Source: Ulva prolifera (Eukaryota; Chlorophyta; Ulvophyceae; Ulvales; Ulvaceae). Taken from it: 64,000 bases of DNA. Below the pieces are notes generated by a model. That model was not told the DNA's origin and ran no database searches. It saw only the letters and a program-made list of their open reading frames with translations. Where the stretch lies: NCBI GenBank assembly GCA_023078555.1, contig CM041200.1, forward strand, positions 6,549,361-6,613,360, in the 5' to 3' direction. A program made the position numbers and the translations under genes. This document shows, piece by piece, positions 36,200 through 45,596 of the stretch; positions within the stretch are counted from its first letter, which is position 1; every line of letters begins with the position of its first letter.

Positions 36200-36351
36200 C
36201 GCACTATTGTCAAGACGCGTGTTAGTCTCATCGAGTGTGCACAGGGGTTAATGCGCGTGCCTGAGCTGGTAAGCATGCTGACTGTGCATGACGACGTGGA
36301 GGGGAGCGTACCTTGCCATCGCGTAAAGTCGCGCGGCAGAAATGAAAGTAA

Positions 36352-36408
36352 GAATTGAACCGGTGACCTCATGAGTACACACTACATGCTCTACCACTGG
36401 GGCTCACC
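36352..36408 (-). promoter_or_regulatory. tRNA-like A/B-box pair inside the TRIM LTR
   Basis: On the minus strand, GAGCCCCAGTGGTAGAGC resembles a Pol III A box/D-arm and ACCGGTTCAATTC resembles a B box/T-loop, spaced roughly as in a tRNA. Acceptor and T-stem pairing are poor, so it is not a tRNA gene. It recurs in the other TRIM LTR, where the CACTA insertion splits it, and at 43487-43541 in the solo LTR. Pol III activity is inference. Confidence 0.45.
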
Positions 36409-36934
36409 TGAAGCAACGAGTCCTTTGTTAGATGACTCCTCCCTTGATTATGTCATCTATATTCTTGGATCCCCAGATATGGATATCCCACAACACTTCC
36501 CCCCTTAACGAGGATCGAGCGTAGGGAGATCCAGATCTGATAACTGTGGGATATCTTCGATACTCCTGATGGAATGTTGGAACCTTCTCTTCGCGTCCCG
36601 AGTCCACGGGGGCCCAACCCGCTGTAACCGAACTCATATAACTGGGACTCCCTTAAGCTCGAGAGCTATGCTGACTGGGATGCGATCGCTCGGGAGGAGC
36701 TCACACAGCGGAAGGTGTAATGAAGATGGAAGCTGTAAGGCAGATTACGAAGTCTGCTCACCGATACCTGTCAAGACGCGTGTTAGTCTCATCGAGTGTG
36801 CACAGGGGTTAATGCGCGTGCCTGAGCTGGTAAGCATGCTGACTGTGCATGACGACGTGGAGGGGAGCGTACCTTGCCATCGCGTAAAGTCGCGCGGCAG
36901 AAATGAAAGTAAGAATTGAACCGGTGACCTCATG

Positions 36935-39142
36935 CACTAGCAGCATTGACAAATCTGGCGCTGTCATGGACTGTGGTGGTGGAGGGTGGTGGCGTGGTGG
37001 CGACTTCCAGAAAAGCTCGAATCGCAAGACAAACAGGATACAGAGATGTGCAGAGTTATTGTTGTTGTTTTACTTCTAACCGGAGCTTCATCTGATACGT
37101 GCACGAGCCACAGCTGTATTTTCCCGGCACGGGTGTTGTGGCGTCACACGACGAATTGCCATGACATGGAACCACGGACGCGGCGAGAGCAGCACGTGGG
37201 ACATCGCGCGCTCAAACTTGGCTATGCAACGCACCGCGCAATGCATGCACGAGAGTGGACCTTCACCAACGCCACCGCGGTGCACCCTCCACCACCACTG
37301 CGCCACCCTCCATCACCCCAGGCAATTTCCTACAGTGCAGTCGTGCACAAATGGCTAGCCTTGGCGACCGCGATCATTGAGTTTTAGCAGTATACGACAT
37401 TATCTTGAAGCTGGTATCCCTTGACATCGACTCGCTGTGCTGAAGGCGTTGGCCGTCCGCCAGGTTGACGCCGCTTCGCGTCAGCCCCGCGTCACGTTTG
37501 TTAAATGGCCAGCAACCATGCATGATGCTTGCCGTGTTGTGGTGATTGCGGAGCACCAGCAAACGGCTGCAGGCATGTTACACGGCCTCGCCGAAGTCAA
37601 GCGTTGACCATGCAAACAGAGTATGTGATACATGCCAAAGCTTTAGTGACGTTGATAGCTCTGTAGCTACAGGTTCCGCCGGAACATCGCGAACGTAATT
37701 GCTCCTTGCTATTGCGACAGCATTTCGCGTGGGCATGCAAAGTTATATCAAAGCTTCACACTGCAGCTAATGATTGAATAGTCAAGTTGCTGTTGTTTGT
37801 CAGTTGTTTCCGCTACGGGCGCCAACGTGGGGCTGGCCGAGCGTTTAGTGGCAACTCGGCGCAACCAAACTGCCTTGAAGGCCGCTTTATGCACTGCACG
37901 CCGACTCATTAAGAGGCATCACCGATGTTTATGTCTTTGTTAACGTGCTACGAGGCACATGCCGTGATCTACAACCGCGCGATGGCTGTGCAGCCGAATT
38001 CAGATGCAGGCCCGGATACTCAGCCCGTCCACCAGGACGAATGGAACTACCAAAACTCGGGTACTGTTTTCGATAGCTGTTTCTCGTTGACTGCGATGTC
38101 CTCTTGCGACTCATGAGGCAGATGCAGTGGCTGTCTCCTCATGCTGCCACAAAATGTCAACAGAGCCTTGTGCCACCTCTATCCTGATGTTGTGCGTTTA
38201 TACAAGGCCTCTGATTATATATTACTTGTGTACACTAGTGAATAACCCGTGGACAGTGTGATGTGTCAGCTCGGTCCGTTCAACACAAAGTTACTTGCAC
38301 AGCACCACTGTCTTGCCATGCAGCCTTGCTGCCTCGCTGTACAGCACCATGCCACTGCTGAGGGGCCTCATAGAGTCGTCAACGTACGTATGTGATCCCT
38401 TGGCAGTTCTGTCAAGATATTGTTCAGCACTGGCTATGTAGATGTGCTGCACTGGGATGTGTCAGGTGCACATGCCAGTGTCAAGACATGATGAATGCTA
38501 ACACCACTCCTGTGGTGAGAGCAGTGCACTGCTGGGTGCAAACCAGATCTTGCATGTGCTTCACATTGCTGTGGCATGCCCCTTTCTGTCACACTTGGCG
38601 TGCAGTCACATTGTGCGCCGTGTGCCTTAGCTGCATTCAGCTGGACAAGGCACGAGGCCTCGGGATAATCAAGTTGCAATGATCAGCTCGGACTTCGCAA
38701 GAGCACATGCATATGTGATGACGGCGTTCGTAAGATCGAGGACGCTCGTCGCGAAGGTGGCCAATGTGGTGGTGGAGGGTGGCAGCGAGGTGATCACAGC
38801 ACAGCCTACCGGGACGCGACTGCGCCTATGTCCCTGCTCACGCTGGAACTCGCGTCGAAACTTGTACTGCATGAAGAATACATCAATAGCTATCGATACA
38901 TCATTGTGTTGCGGCAATCGGGGCTGTGTGCGATGAGTTCGTTCTGACCCATGTCCAGTTGGCGGACCGAATGGCGGAGGGTGACAGGAGGGTGGAAACT
39001 AGTTGACTACCGCGCGGGAACATGTCCGAGGGTGGTACACCCACACGACCACCGATCACCCGGCCACCATGGTGCACCACCACGCCACCACCCTCCACCA
39101 GCACAGTCCATGACAGCGCCAGATTTGTCAATGCTGCTAGTG
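36935..39142. mobile_element. Non-autonomous CACTA transposon inside a TRIM LTR
   Basis: Starts CACTAGCAGCATTGACAAAT at 36935 and ends with its reverse complement at 39142. The inverted repeats extend about 65 bp with one mismatch and run into a GGTGG-rich stretch. A 3-bp target duplication ATG (36932-36934 and 39143-39145) interrupts the LTR; the intact LTR at 36208-36495 shows the empty site. 2208 bp, no transposase motif, only short frames. The TIR sequence differs beyond CACTAG from the 6259-9073 element, so this is a second family. Confidence 0.93.
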
Positions 39143-39270
39143 ATGAGTACACACTACATGCTCTACCACTGGGGCTCACCTGAAGCAACGAGTCCTTTGT
39201 TAGATGACTCCTCCCTTGATTATGTCATCTATATTCTTGGATCCCCAGATATGGATATCCCACAACAACT

Positions 39271-41787
39271 ATGCCTCAGCGAGTGGTCTTTGAAGCGACC
39301 AAACAACCGCCACCTGTCATATTAGATGAATTTGCTTTGTTAGAGAACGCGCATATTGATGACGAGCTTGTCTATGACATATCATCTCCTCCAGCTGCGA
39401 CACCTGCGCTCGCGCTGCATGCTGCTTCTCCCGACAAATCGGCTCTTGCTGATGCGTCGGCTGTTTGCCCTCCGGGGTTACACCCTTCGGGGGACTTGCA
39501 CCCTTCGGGGGATTTAGGCTTATCAAGCCACACTTTCCGTGCCTCGGCACATGCTGGCCCGAAACAGGCTTCAAAGACTGCCAAGCGCAAGCCGAAGCGG
39601 TCTGCGAAGAAGCATGTTTCCCGGTCTTGTACAGCCCAGACACGTTCTGACGGTTATACACTTCGTTCTTTACCTTCTGGTAAACAATCGTTGATATTTG
39701 AGGGCTTGGCCTACCATACGTACGCGCAGTTCTTGTTTGATACAGGTGCATCGCACTCATACGTTTCGCTCGCTTTTTGCAAGCAAAACAATATTGTATT
39801 CGATAAATATACAGCTGCTGCTACGTTGGCCAACGGCTCCGAAGCGCCGATCGTTGGCCAAGTGTTGTCTCTTTGGCTCAAACTCGGTCCTTTCAGAGCT
39901 AAACACTCGTTTCTCGTCGTAGATATGCCACAGTTCGATGTGATATTGGGCATGGATTTCATGGCGGCATTCGATGCCGTTTTGCGCCCGCGGAAACGCA
40001 CTGTGACGCTATCGTACAAAGGCACTGCGATTACTTTGCACGCCTTCACAGAATCCGCTCTTCCTGACTTCAAGTCAGATCGGATAGAGTTATGTACTCT
40101 CGAATCGTTTTCTCATACAATTAAACACTTGCCGGACGATGAGATCAGTGATGCATTCGTCGCATACCTCAAACCAGAGTTAAATGCAGTCGAGGCCTCT
40201 CCTGACCCTCTGTATTCAGGCAAAGGGGCCAGCGATCCAGACATACAACGCATACTGAAGCAGTTTGACGATGTACTCGTTTCCAAGCTGCCGGGTGGCC
40301 TTCCGCCAGAACATTTCGCTGCTGATGGATCGCGTATTGAACATACAGTCGAGACGTCTCCAGACGAAAAACCATATTCTCGCCCGCCTTTGCCGTTTAC
40401 TCCAGCAGAACATGAGGAAATCAAGAGATACCTTGCCGACTTTATCGAGAAAGGTTGGATCAAACCATCTCTTTCGCCTTGGGCTGCACCAGTTCTGTTC
40501 GTTCCAAAGAAACCAGACCCGGTGACGGGCAAGGTTGCACTGAGGATGGTCATTTCGTTTGTCAAGCTGAACTCGAAAACGCTTAACCGCATTGCATACC
40601 GACTGCCCAGGATTTCCGACCTTCTGTCGCGTATTGCTGGTGCAAAGTTCTTTTCAAAGCTTGATCTATTGGATGGCTACTACCAGATTCGAATGCGTCC
40701 CGAAGATATACCGAAGACAGCATTCACCACGCCTTACGGAAACTTCGAATTTCGAGTTATGCCGATGGGGCTGTGTGGTGCTGCCTCGACATTCCAGTAC
40801 CTGATGGATGAAACGTTTCGCGATCCCGCACATATGCCCTCCGGTGACACAATACCTTTTTTAGCGTTCATCGCTGTGTATCTGGATGACATTTGCATAT
40901 TCAGCCGCACGAGAGCAGAGCACATTTTACATGTGACCGCAGTTCTGCAACGACTGCGCGATCGCAATCTGTTCGTTAAGCCTACGAAATGTGAATGGAT
41001 GCAGACTGAAGTCGAATTCCTCGGTCATATGGCTAGCTCAAACGGTCTGTCCGTTCATCCGACTAAGTGCACTGCACTACAGAACTGGCCTGCACCTGTT
41101 AACGTGTCTGAAGTACGCACACTACTTGGCACTTTCGGGTTCTGGCGTTCTTACATTCGCTCGTATGCTGATATCGCTGCACCGCTTACAGCTCTCACGA
41201 GTAAGAACTCCCCATGGCGGTGGGGCGACACAGAGCAATCTGCGCTGGATAAATTGAAAGTAGCCATAGCCGCTGCGCCGGTGCTGATGCATCCCGACAC
41301 AAACAAGCCTTTCTATGTAGTCACGGACGCTTCGAATTTTGCAGTGGGTGCATCCCTTGAGCAAGAGTCCGACTCAGGCTCACGTCGCCCTGTCGCATTC
41401 TTCTCCCATCGTTTGAACTCAGCAGAACGTAACTATCCTGTGCATGAACGAGAGCTTTTGGCTATAGTTCTAGCGTTACGTGTCTGGCGGCACTTCTTGT
41501 ACGGCTCTTCGTTTCAAGTCGTTTGCCAGACCGATCATCGTCCGCTACAACACTTCATGACACAGTCCAGTCTGTCTGCACGCCAGGTTCGCTGGCAACA
41601 GTTTCTGTCTGAGTACAACCTCATGGTGAAATACCTACCAGGAGACGTCAACAACTTTGATGATGGCCTGTCTAGACGTCCAGATCTTAGGCTCATGCTG
41701 ATGCTTTGCGTCGTGCACTGCTTGCCGAATACCATTCTTCTCCTCTGGCTGGTCACTTTGGTTGGCGCAAGTGTTATGATGCTATAG
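39271..41787 (+). CDS. pol: Pol of the Gypsy element: protease, reverse transcriptase, RNase H
   Basis: Frame from the ATG at 39271. Retropepsin FDTGASHSYV at about residue 156. RT with KLDLLDGYYQIRM, FRVMPMGLCGA and the catalytic YLDD at about 537-540. RNase H with TDASNFAVGA at about 684 and TDHRPLQ. The frame drifts into unrelated residues after about 41697 and ends at 41787, while integrase begins in another frame at about 41700. A single-base deletion near 41697 would explain this; a programmed shift is less likely because no slippery heptamer is evident. Confidence 0.92.
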   Translation: MPQRVVFEATKQPPPVILDEFALLENAHIDDELVYDISSPPAATPALALHAASPDKSALADASAVCPPGLHPSGDLHPSGDLGLSSHTFRASAHAGPKQASKTAKRKPKRSAKKHVSRSCTAQTRSDGYTLRSLPSGKQSLIFEGLAYHTYAQFLFDTGASHSYVSLAFCKQNNIVFDKYTAAATLANGSEAPIVGQVLSLWLKLGPFRAKHSFLVVDMPQFDVILGMDFMAAFDAVLRPRKRTVTLSYKGTAITLHAFTESALPDFKSDRIELCTLESFSHTIKHLPDDEISDAFVAYLKPELNAVEASPDPLYSGKGASDPDIQRILKQFDDVLVSKLPGGLPPEHFAADGSRIEHTVETSPDEKPYSRPPLPFTPAEHEEIKRYLADFIEKGWIKPSLSPWAAPVLFVPKKPDPVTGKVALRMVISFVKLNSKTLNRIAYRLPRISDLLSRIAGAKFFSKLDLLDGYYQIRMRPEDIPKTAFTTPYGNFEFRVMPMGLCGAASTFQYLMDETFRDPAHMPSGDTIPFLAFIAVYLDDICIFSRTRAEHILHVTAVLQRLRDRNLFVKPTKCEWMQTEVEFLGHMASSNGLSVHPTKCTALQNWPAPVNVSEVRTLLGTFGFWRSYIRSYADIAAPLTALTSKNSPWRWGDTEQSALDKLKVAIAAAPVLMHPDTNKPFYVVTDASNFAVGASLEQESDSGSRRPVAFFSHRLNSAERNYPVHERELLAIVLALRVWRHFLYGSSFQVVCQTDHRPLQHFMTQSSLSARQVRWQQFLSEYNLMVKYLPGDVNNFDDGLSRRPDLRLMLMLCVVHCLPNTILLLWLVTLVGASVMML

Positions 41788-42212
41788 CTCAGCACTATTA
41801 CTGGCCTTCGCTTCCTAAGGATATGAAGGACTACGTCCGACAATGTCCAAAGTGCCAATTAAATAAGCCAACAGTACAACCGACACCTCAGATACATCCG
41901 TTGCCTGCTCTCACCAGACCTTTTCAGCAGATCACGCTTGATTGGCTCAAAGGCCTGCCTAAAAATGCACAAGGTCATGACTCGGTCCTCAACATTGTTG
42001 ACAAGTTCAGCAAGTGGGCCATCGTTGTCCCGTGTGACTCGCATGCCACTACACGTCATCTTTGTAGAACACTGTGGGAACGAGTATTCAGTTGGGTAGG
42101 TCTGCCCGAGTCCATCATTGGAGATCGCGATTCACGGTTGACAGCCTCGATGATGCAAGAGCTTCGTAAGTTTTTGAAAGTTGAGCTGCATATGTCTTCG
42201 GGTTATCACTAG
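41706..42212 (+). pseudogene. pol: Integrase, 5' part (zinc-binding and first two catalytic Asp)
   Basis: Different frame from the upstream pol ORF. HHCC zinc-binding region: EYHSSPLAGHFGWRKCYD then VRQCPKCQLNK. Core domain first Asp in ITLDWLKGLP and second in ESIIGDRDSRL. Coding is broken at 42209/42210 by the hAT element; the domain resumes at 43938. Confidence 0.9.
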
Positions 42213-43929
42213 GGCTGGCCCCAAGGGGTATATTGGGTTCCATATACCGGTATAAGGGTATAAATTCTTATACCCAGGGTATACAGGTATAAGATAAAGG
42301 TATAATGAACGTTTTCAATGATAGAGACGCGATGAAACATCTGATCACAGAAACAATTAGATATTCAGAAAGCCCTTGTTCTTGTGATGTCTACTGATAC
42401 TGAAAGTATTCATTTCAGGTTTATAGGCGCTGTGTAGGCATTGTTGAGTGTTTCAGGTTAGGGTGGAAAAACACTCAATGCCTTACTCACTTTCCAAGAT
42501 TGACTGCAATTCGCTCAGAAAGCTACAGAGCAAGCTATTTATATTGTTGGAATCTGCGTGAACAGTACTTTACGCCTACACAAGTCACTGAATTGACCGG
42601 CGATGTGTATGATGGCCAAGAGACAGTATCCACAGCACCTATTCACAGCCCGTCCATCACCCATTCACGGCCCGTCCACAGCCCTTAGACAGCGCATGCA
42701 CAGCCCATTCACCTACTATTGTTCCACACTGTTGAATGTTGTTGAAGAGATCCATGCTAGCTTCTTGAGCTCGTCAACTGAAGCAAAGCGTGATCATGTG
42801 CTGGCTCGCTCAAGGGACATGGCATTCCTAGCAGCAATATGTATACACATCGAGATTATTGCAGTATATATACACATACTTGGAGTAAGGCAGGATATAT
42901 TCATCCGATCTGTGCGTGTCGGACACTCAGCTCGCTCTGGACAGCGCACCATGCTATCGATGCTACTGGCTGTAGTGCACGTACACAACAACCAGGAGCA
43001 CATAAATGACATAGTACGTTACGATTAAAGCGCGAGGGCTCACTTGACTTCGCAGCTGATCTTTTAACCTGAGCTGCGCGACGTGTGCCCGAGTGTGGGC
43101 ATTCGCATGACACCTCGACGGGCTGCCGAGCTGACAACCTTGCCCACATGAGTGCATACTAAGTAGAACGTGTGCGTCTGGACGCTTGGGACCTCGACAA
43201 CGCTCAGCCTGGTCCAAGCCGATCTAGGCTGCACGTTGGGCGACAGGACTGTCAGCATGTTACGCACAACTTACTAAGACGATGAGAACACATTGTCGAA
43301 CAGAAACGTGGATCGCTTTCAATCTCCTCTGTGCATCCCTCAGAACTAGCACGGATGTTTATCGTGTATGATATCACAGTCACGTATGGAGTCGCCTCAT
43401 GTTGTGGGATATCCATATCTGGGGATCCAAGAATATAGATGACATAATCAAGGGAGGAGTCATCTAATAAAGGACTCGTTGCTTCAGGTGAGCCCCAGTG
43501 GTAGAGCATGTAGTGTGTACTCATGAGGTCACCGGTTCAATTCTTACTTTCATTTCTGCCGCGCGACTTTACGCGATGGCAAGGTACGCTCCCCTCCACG
43601 TCGTCATGCACAGTCAGCATGCTTACCAGCTCAGGCACGCGCATTAACCCCTGTGCACACTCGATGAGACTAACACGCGTCTTGACACCTCAAGCACAGA
43701 TCCACAGATGTTTAATGAACTGGTAGGCTCCGTAGCCCCACTGTACCCCCCTTGCTGAGGGGAATAATGCTCTGCAAGGGTATATCGCAACTTGAATATA
43801 CCCCTCTCAAGGGTATACCGACATATCGAGATTATACCCCTTATTCTGTTGATTTTGAACTTATACCGGTATATATACCCTATACCCATATACCGGTATA
43901 ACCCCTTATACCGGTATAGGCCAGCCCTA
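42210..43929. mobile_element. hAT-type non-autonomous DNA transposon in the integrase
   Basis: Ends are TAGGGCTGGCC (42210) and its inverted match GGCCAGCCCTA (43929). The flanking 8-bp duplication is GTTATCAC (42202-42209 and 43930-43937). An 8-bp duplication and TAGGG-type termini are hAT hallmarks. Subterminal sequence is rich in GGTATA/TATACC and TATACCGGTATA motifs at both ends. 1720 bp including a solo TRIM LTR; no transposase frame is visible. Confidence 0.92.
43400..43687 (+). mobile_element. Solo LTR of the TRIM family inside the hAT element
   Basis: 288 bp, matching the TRIM LTR in opposite orientation with at least one substitution (ATCTAATAAAGG against ATCTAACAAAGG). Flanked by the 5-bp duplication CCTCA (43395-43399 and 43688-43692). 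It was left by LTR-LTR recombination after insertion, and shows that the family has transposed more than once. Confidence 0.93.
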
Positions 43930-43937
43930 GTTATCAC

Positions 43938-44792
43938 CCACAGACTGATGGTCAAACCGAGAATTTCCACCGTATCTTCCTGTCCGTGCTACGTTCATAT
44001 GTCAACAATTATCACTCCGACTGGGAACAACGTGTCCCTGCTCTGCTATATGCCTATCACAACACAGTGCATTCTGCCACAGGCTTTACGCCGCACAGGT
44101 TACTCTTTGGGTGGTGTCCACGTGACTTGCGTGCACCTCTGGCTGCAGGGATCGATACTCCTCATGGTGATGTTGAGCAATGGTTGCATGATAGAGCTGA
44201 AGAGCTCAGCAGAGCACATGTGGCATTAGAACATGCTCGTGATTCTATGATCCGTGCACGTAAGGCATCTGAGAGAGCACATGTTTATCGTCCAGGTGAG
44301 TTGGTTAAGGTTTCTGCAAAGGTCCTTGATGTGGTCAGCACATCGACTCAGGCACATAAGCTGCAACCTAAATACGTTGGTCCATTCCCTGTCATTTCTG
44401 TAGGAGAGCATGGCACTCTTGTTCTTGATCTCCCTGATTTTTATTCGCGAGTTCACAATGTCTTCAACGTCTGTGATGTCCGTCCCTGGCTGCACGATGG
44501 AACAGGTGACGTAGATGTCACATATCCAAGTATTCGTGCGCAACCAAGCTACAATCATGTGGTTCAGGTCCTTGATCGCAAGCGGGCTCCAGGCCGTGTT
44601 CAGGCTCGTTTGACATCTCTGCTGGACATCCCTGCTGAGTATCTCGTTGTTCGGCATGATGGTTCGGTAGAATGGCTACACCAGAACCGGCTGCAAGAGC
44701 CAGCTGAGCGCGAGCTGCTCAAGAAGTTCGAGCGGCGCTTCAAGAAGCGCTCAAGTGCTCGTCAGTCCGTCACTACGGAGTTGACGCAGTAG
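43938..44792 (+). pseudogene. pol: Integrase, 3' part with chromodomain-like C-terminus
   Basis: Continues the integrase after the hAT: the third catalytic acidic residue lies in PQTDGQTEN at the junction. It is followed by NNYHSDWEQRVPALLYAYHN and ATGFTPHRLLFG, a GPFPVI-type GPY/F segment and a C-terminal stretch (QVLDRKRAPGR, AEYLVVRHDGS, EWLHQNRL) that resembles a degenerate chromodomain. Stop at 44790-44792. An alternative frame just past it encodes a strongly acidic tail (AEEDEDNNEDSDDEVDV) to a TAG at 44885-44887, suggesting another indel or a longer original C-terminus. Confidence 0.85.
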
Positions 44793-45005
44793 CAGAAGAA
44801 GACGAAGACAATAACGAAGATTCAGATGACGAAGTTGATGTGTTGTGGGAGAACCAGCTCTACGAGCACTTTGGTCCCACAGCATAGCGAGAGCCGCTGC
44901 ATGTGGCCTCGAGGAGCGTATTGAGCTACCTCTATCTCTGTTATGATTTTATTAATTCAGTTTTAGGAGCCTAAGTCAATTCAGTCCGTCTCTAATAGTG
45001 TGAGA

Positions 45006-45020
45006 GCTGAGGGGGAGGAC
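45006..45020 (+). promoter_or_regulatory. Polypurine tract of the Gypsy element
   Basis: GCTGAGGGGGAGGAC lies immediately before the 3' LTR, the position of plus-strand priming. Confidence 0.85.
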
Positions 45021-45215
45021 TGATGCGATTCACTCTGCACTATGTAGACCCGCGTTAGGTGGGGCTTCATGCCATAGTCGATTGAAGCAATGAGTGATAC
45101 TCTAGAGCTCTGTCCAGCATTTAGCTAGGGCACAGCAGTACTGTCGTCGGATTTGATCAGTGGTAAAAACACCTTATTGTCGTCTATATCATACTCGTAT
45201 CACAAAATGTCTTCA
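45021..45215 (+). repeat. 3' LTR of the Gypsy element
   Basis: 195 bp identical by eye to 33564-33758. The GTGGC target duplication follows directly. Confidence 0.95.
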
Positions 45216-45220
45216 GTGGC

Positions 45221-45596
45221 ACTCCATTGCTCTGCACGCATGGCACGAACTGGAAACTTTTACTTCCATGTGCCGGCATGGACACGGCATGTCCACTAGA
45301 ACAAGGTGTATATTCGTTTGCACGAAGCTCGGTGTTTGAAAATCCATGAGACATACGGTCCTCTTGTTGCAAACTCAGCACAAAGCAGCTAAGCTATGCC
45401 AGTCGCAAGACAGTGGCAGCACATGCACTGCTCACAACCACCAGCCACTACACTGTCACAAATCTACTGGGTTACAGTACAGGGCCTTAAAACCTGATAG
45501 CTGACTCTGCGGCACAGTGTTGAGGTGGCCCCATGCCTTAAAAGACCTGCTTCCGCCCATATTTCAGGTCAAAAAACTATAGCAGGCACATGGCAG
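45221..45596. other. Short intergenic gap / probable ELO 3' UTR
   Basis: No gene seen. The 3' UTR of the minus-strand ELO gene should occupy part of it. Confidence 0.5.

Larger units (their letters stand above)
36208..39267 (-). mobile_element. TRIM (miniature LTR retrotransposon) in the Gypsy gag-pol junction
   Basis: 849 bp once the internal CACTA is discounted: two 288-bp LTRs (36208-36495; and 36769-36934 plus 39146-39267) around a 273-bp non-coding core (36496-36768). It is flanked by the 5-bp duplication ACTAT (36203-36207 and 39268-39272). On the minus strand the LTR begins TGTTGTGGGATATCC and ends CTTGACA. GGTATCGGTGAGC follows as the PBS, and AAGGGGGGAAG lies immediately before the other LTR as the purine tract. 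No ORF, hence non-autonomous. LTR copies look identical apart from the CACTA. It was first taken for a tRNA-derived SINE, but the LTR/PBS/PPT structure is decisive. Confidence 0.92.
33559..45220 (+). mobile_element. Ty3/Gypsy LTR retrotransposon with nested insertions
   Basis: The element proper is 33564-45215, flanked by the 5-bp target duplication GTGGC (33559-33563 and 45216-45220). The 195-bp LTRs are identical by eye. Order: 5' LTR, PBS, extra ORF, gag, in-frame stop, protease-RT-RNase H, integrase, purine tract, 3' LTR. RT before integrase identifies Ty3/Gypsy. Later insertions: TRIM (36208-39267), CACTA inside it (36935-39142), hAT (42210-43929) and a solo TRIM LTR in the hAT (43400-43687). 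Codon use is AT-richer than in the host genes. Identical LTRs imply recent insertion; the nested elements and a frameshift mean this copy cannot make intact pol. Confidence 0.95.

Noticed and set aside
36208..36495. tRNA-derived SINE
   Set aside because: The first impression came from the A/B-box-like pair. The repeat is an LTR: TG...CA ends, 5-bp duplications, PBS and purine tract, and a two-LTR copy with an internal region.
37000..37330. GGTGG-type minisatellite near 36970 and 39070
   Set aside because: The two G/C-rich tracts are the inner parts of the CACTA terminal inverted repeats, not an independent satellite.
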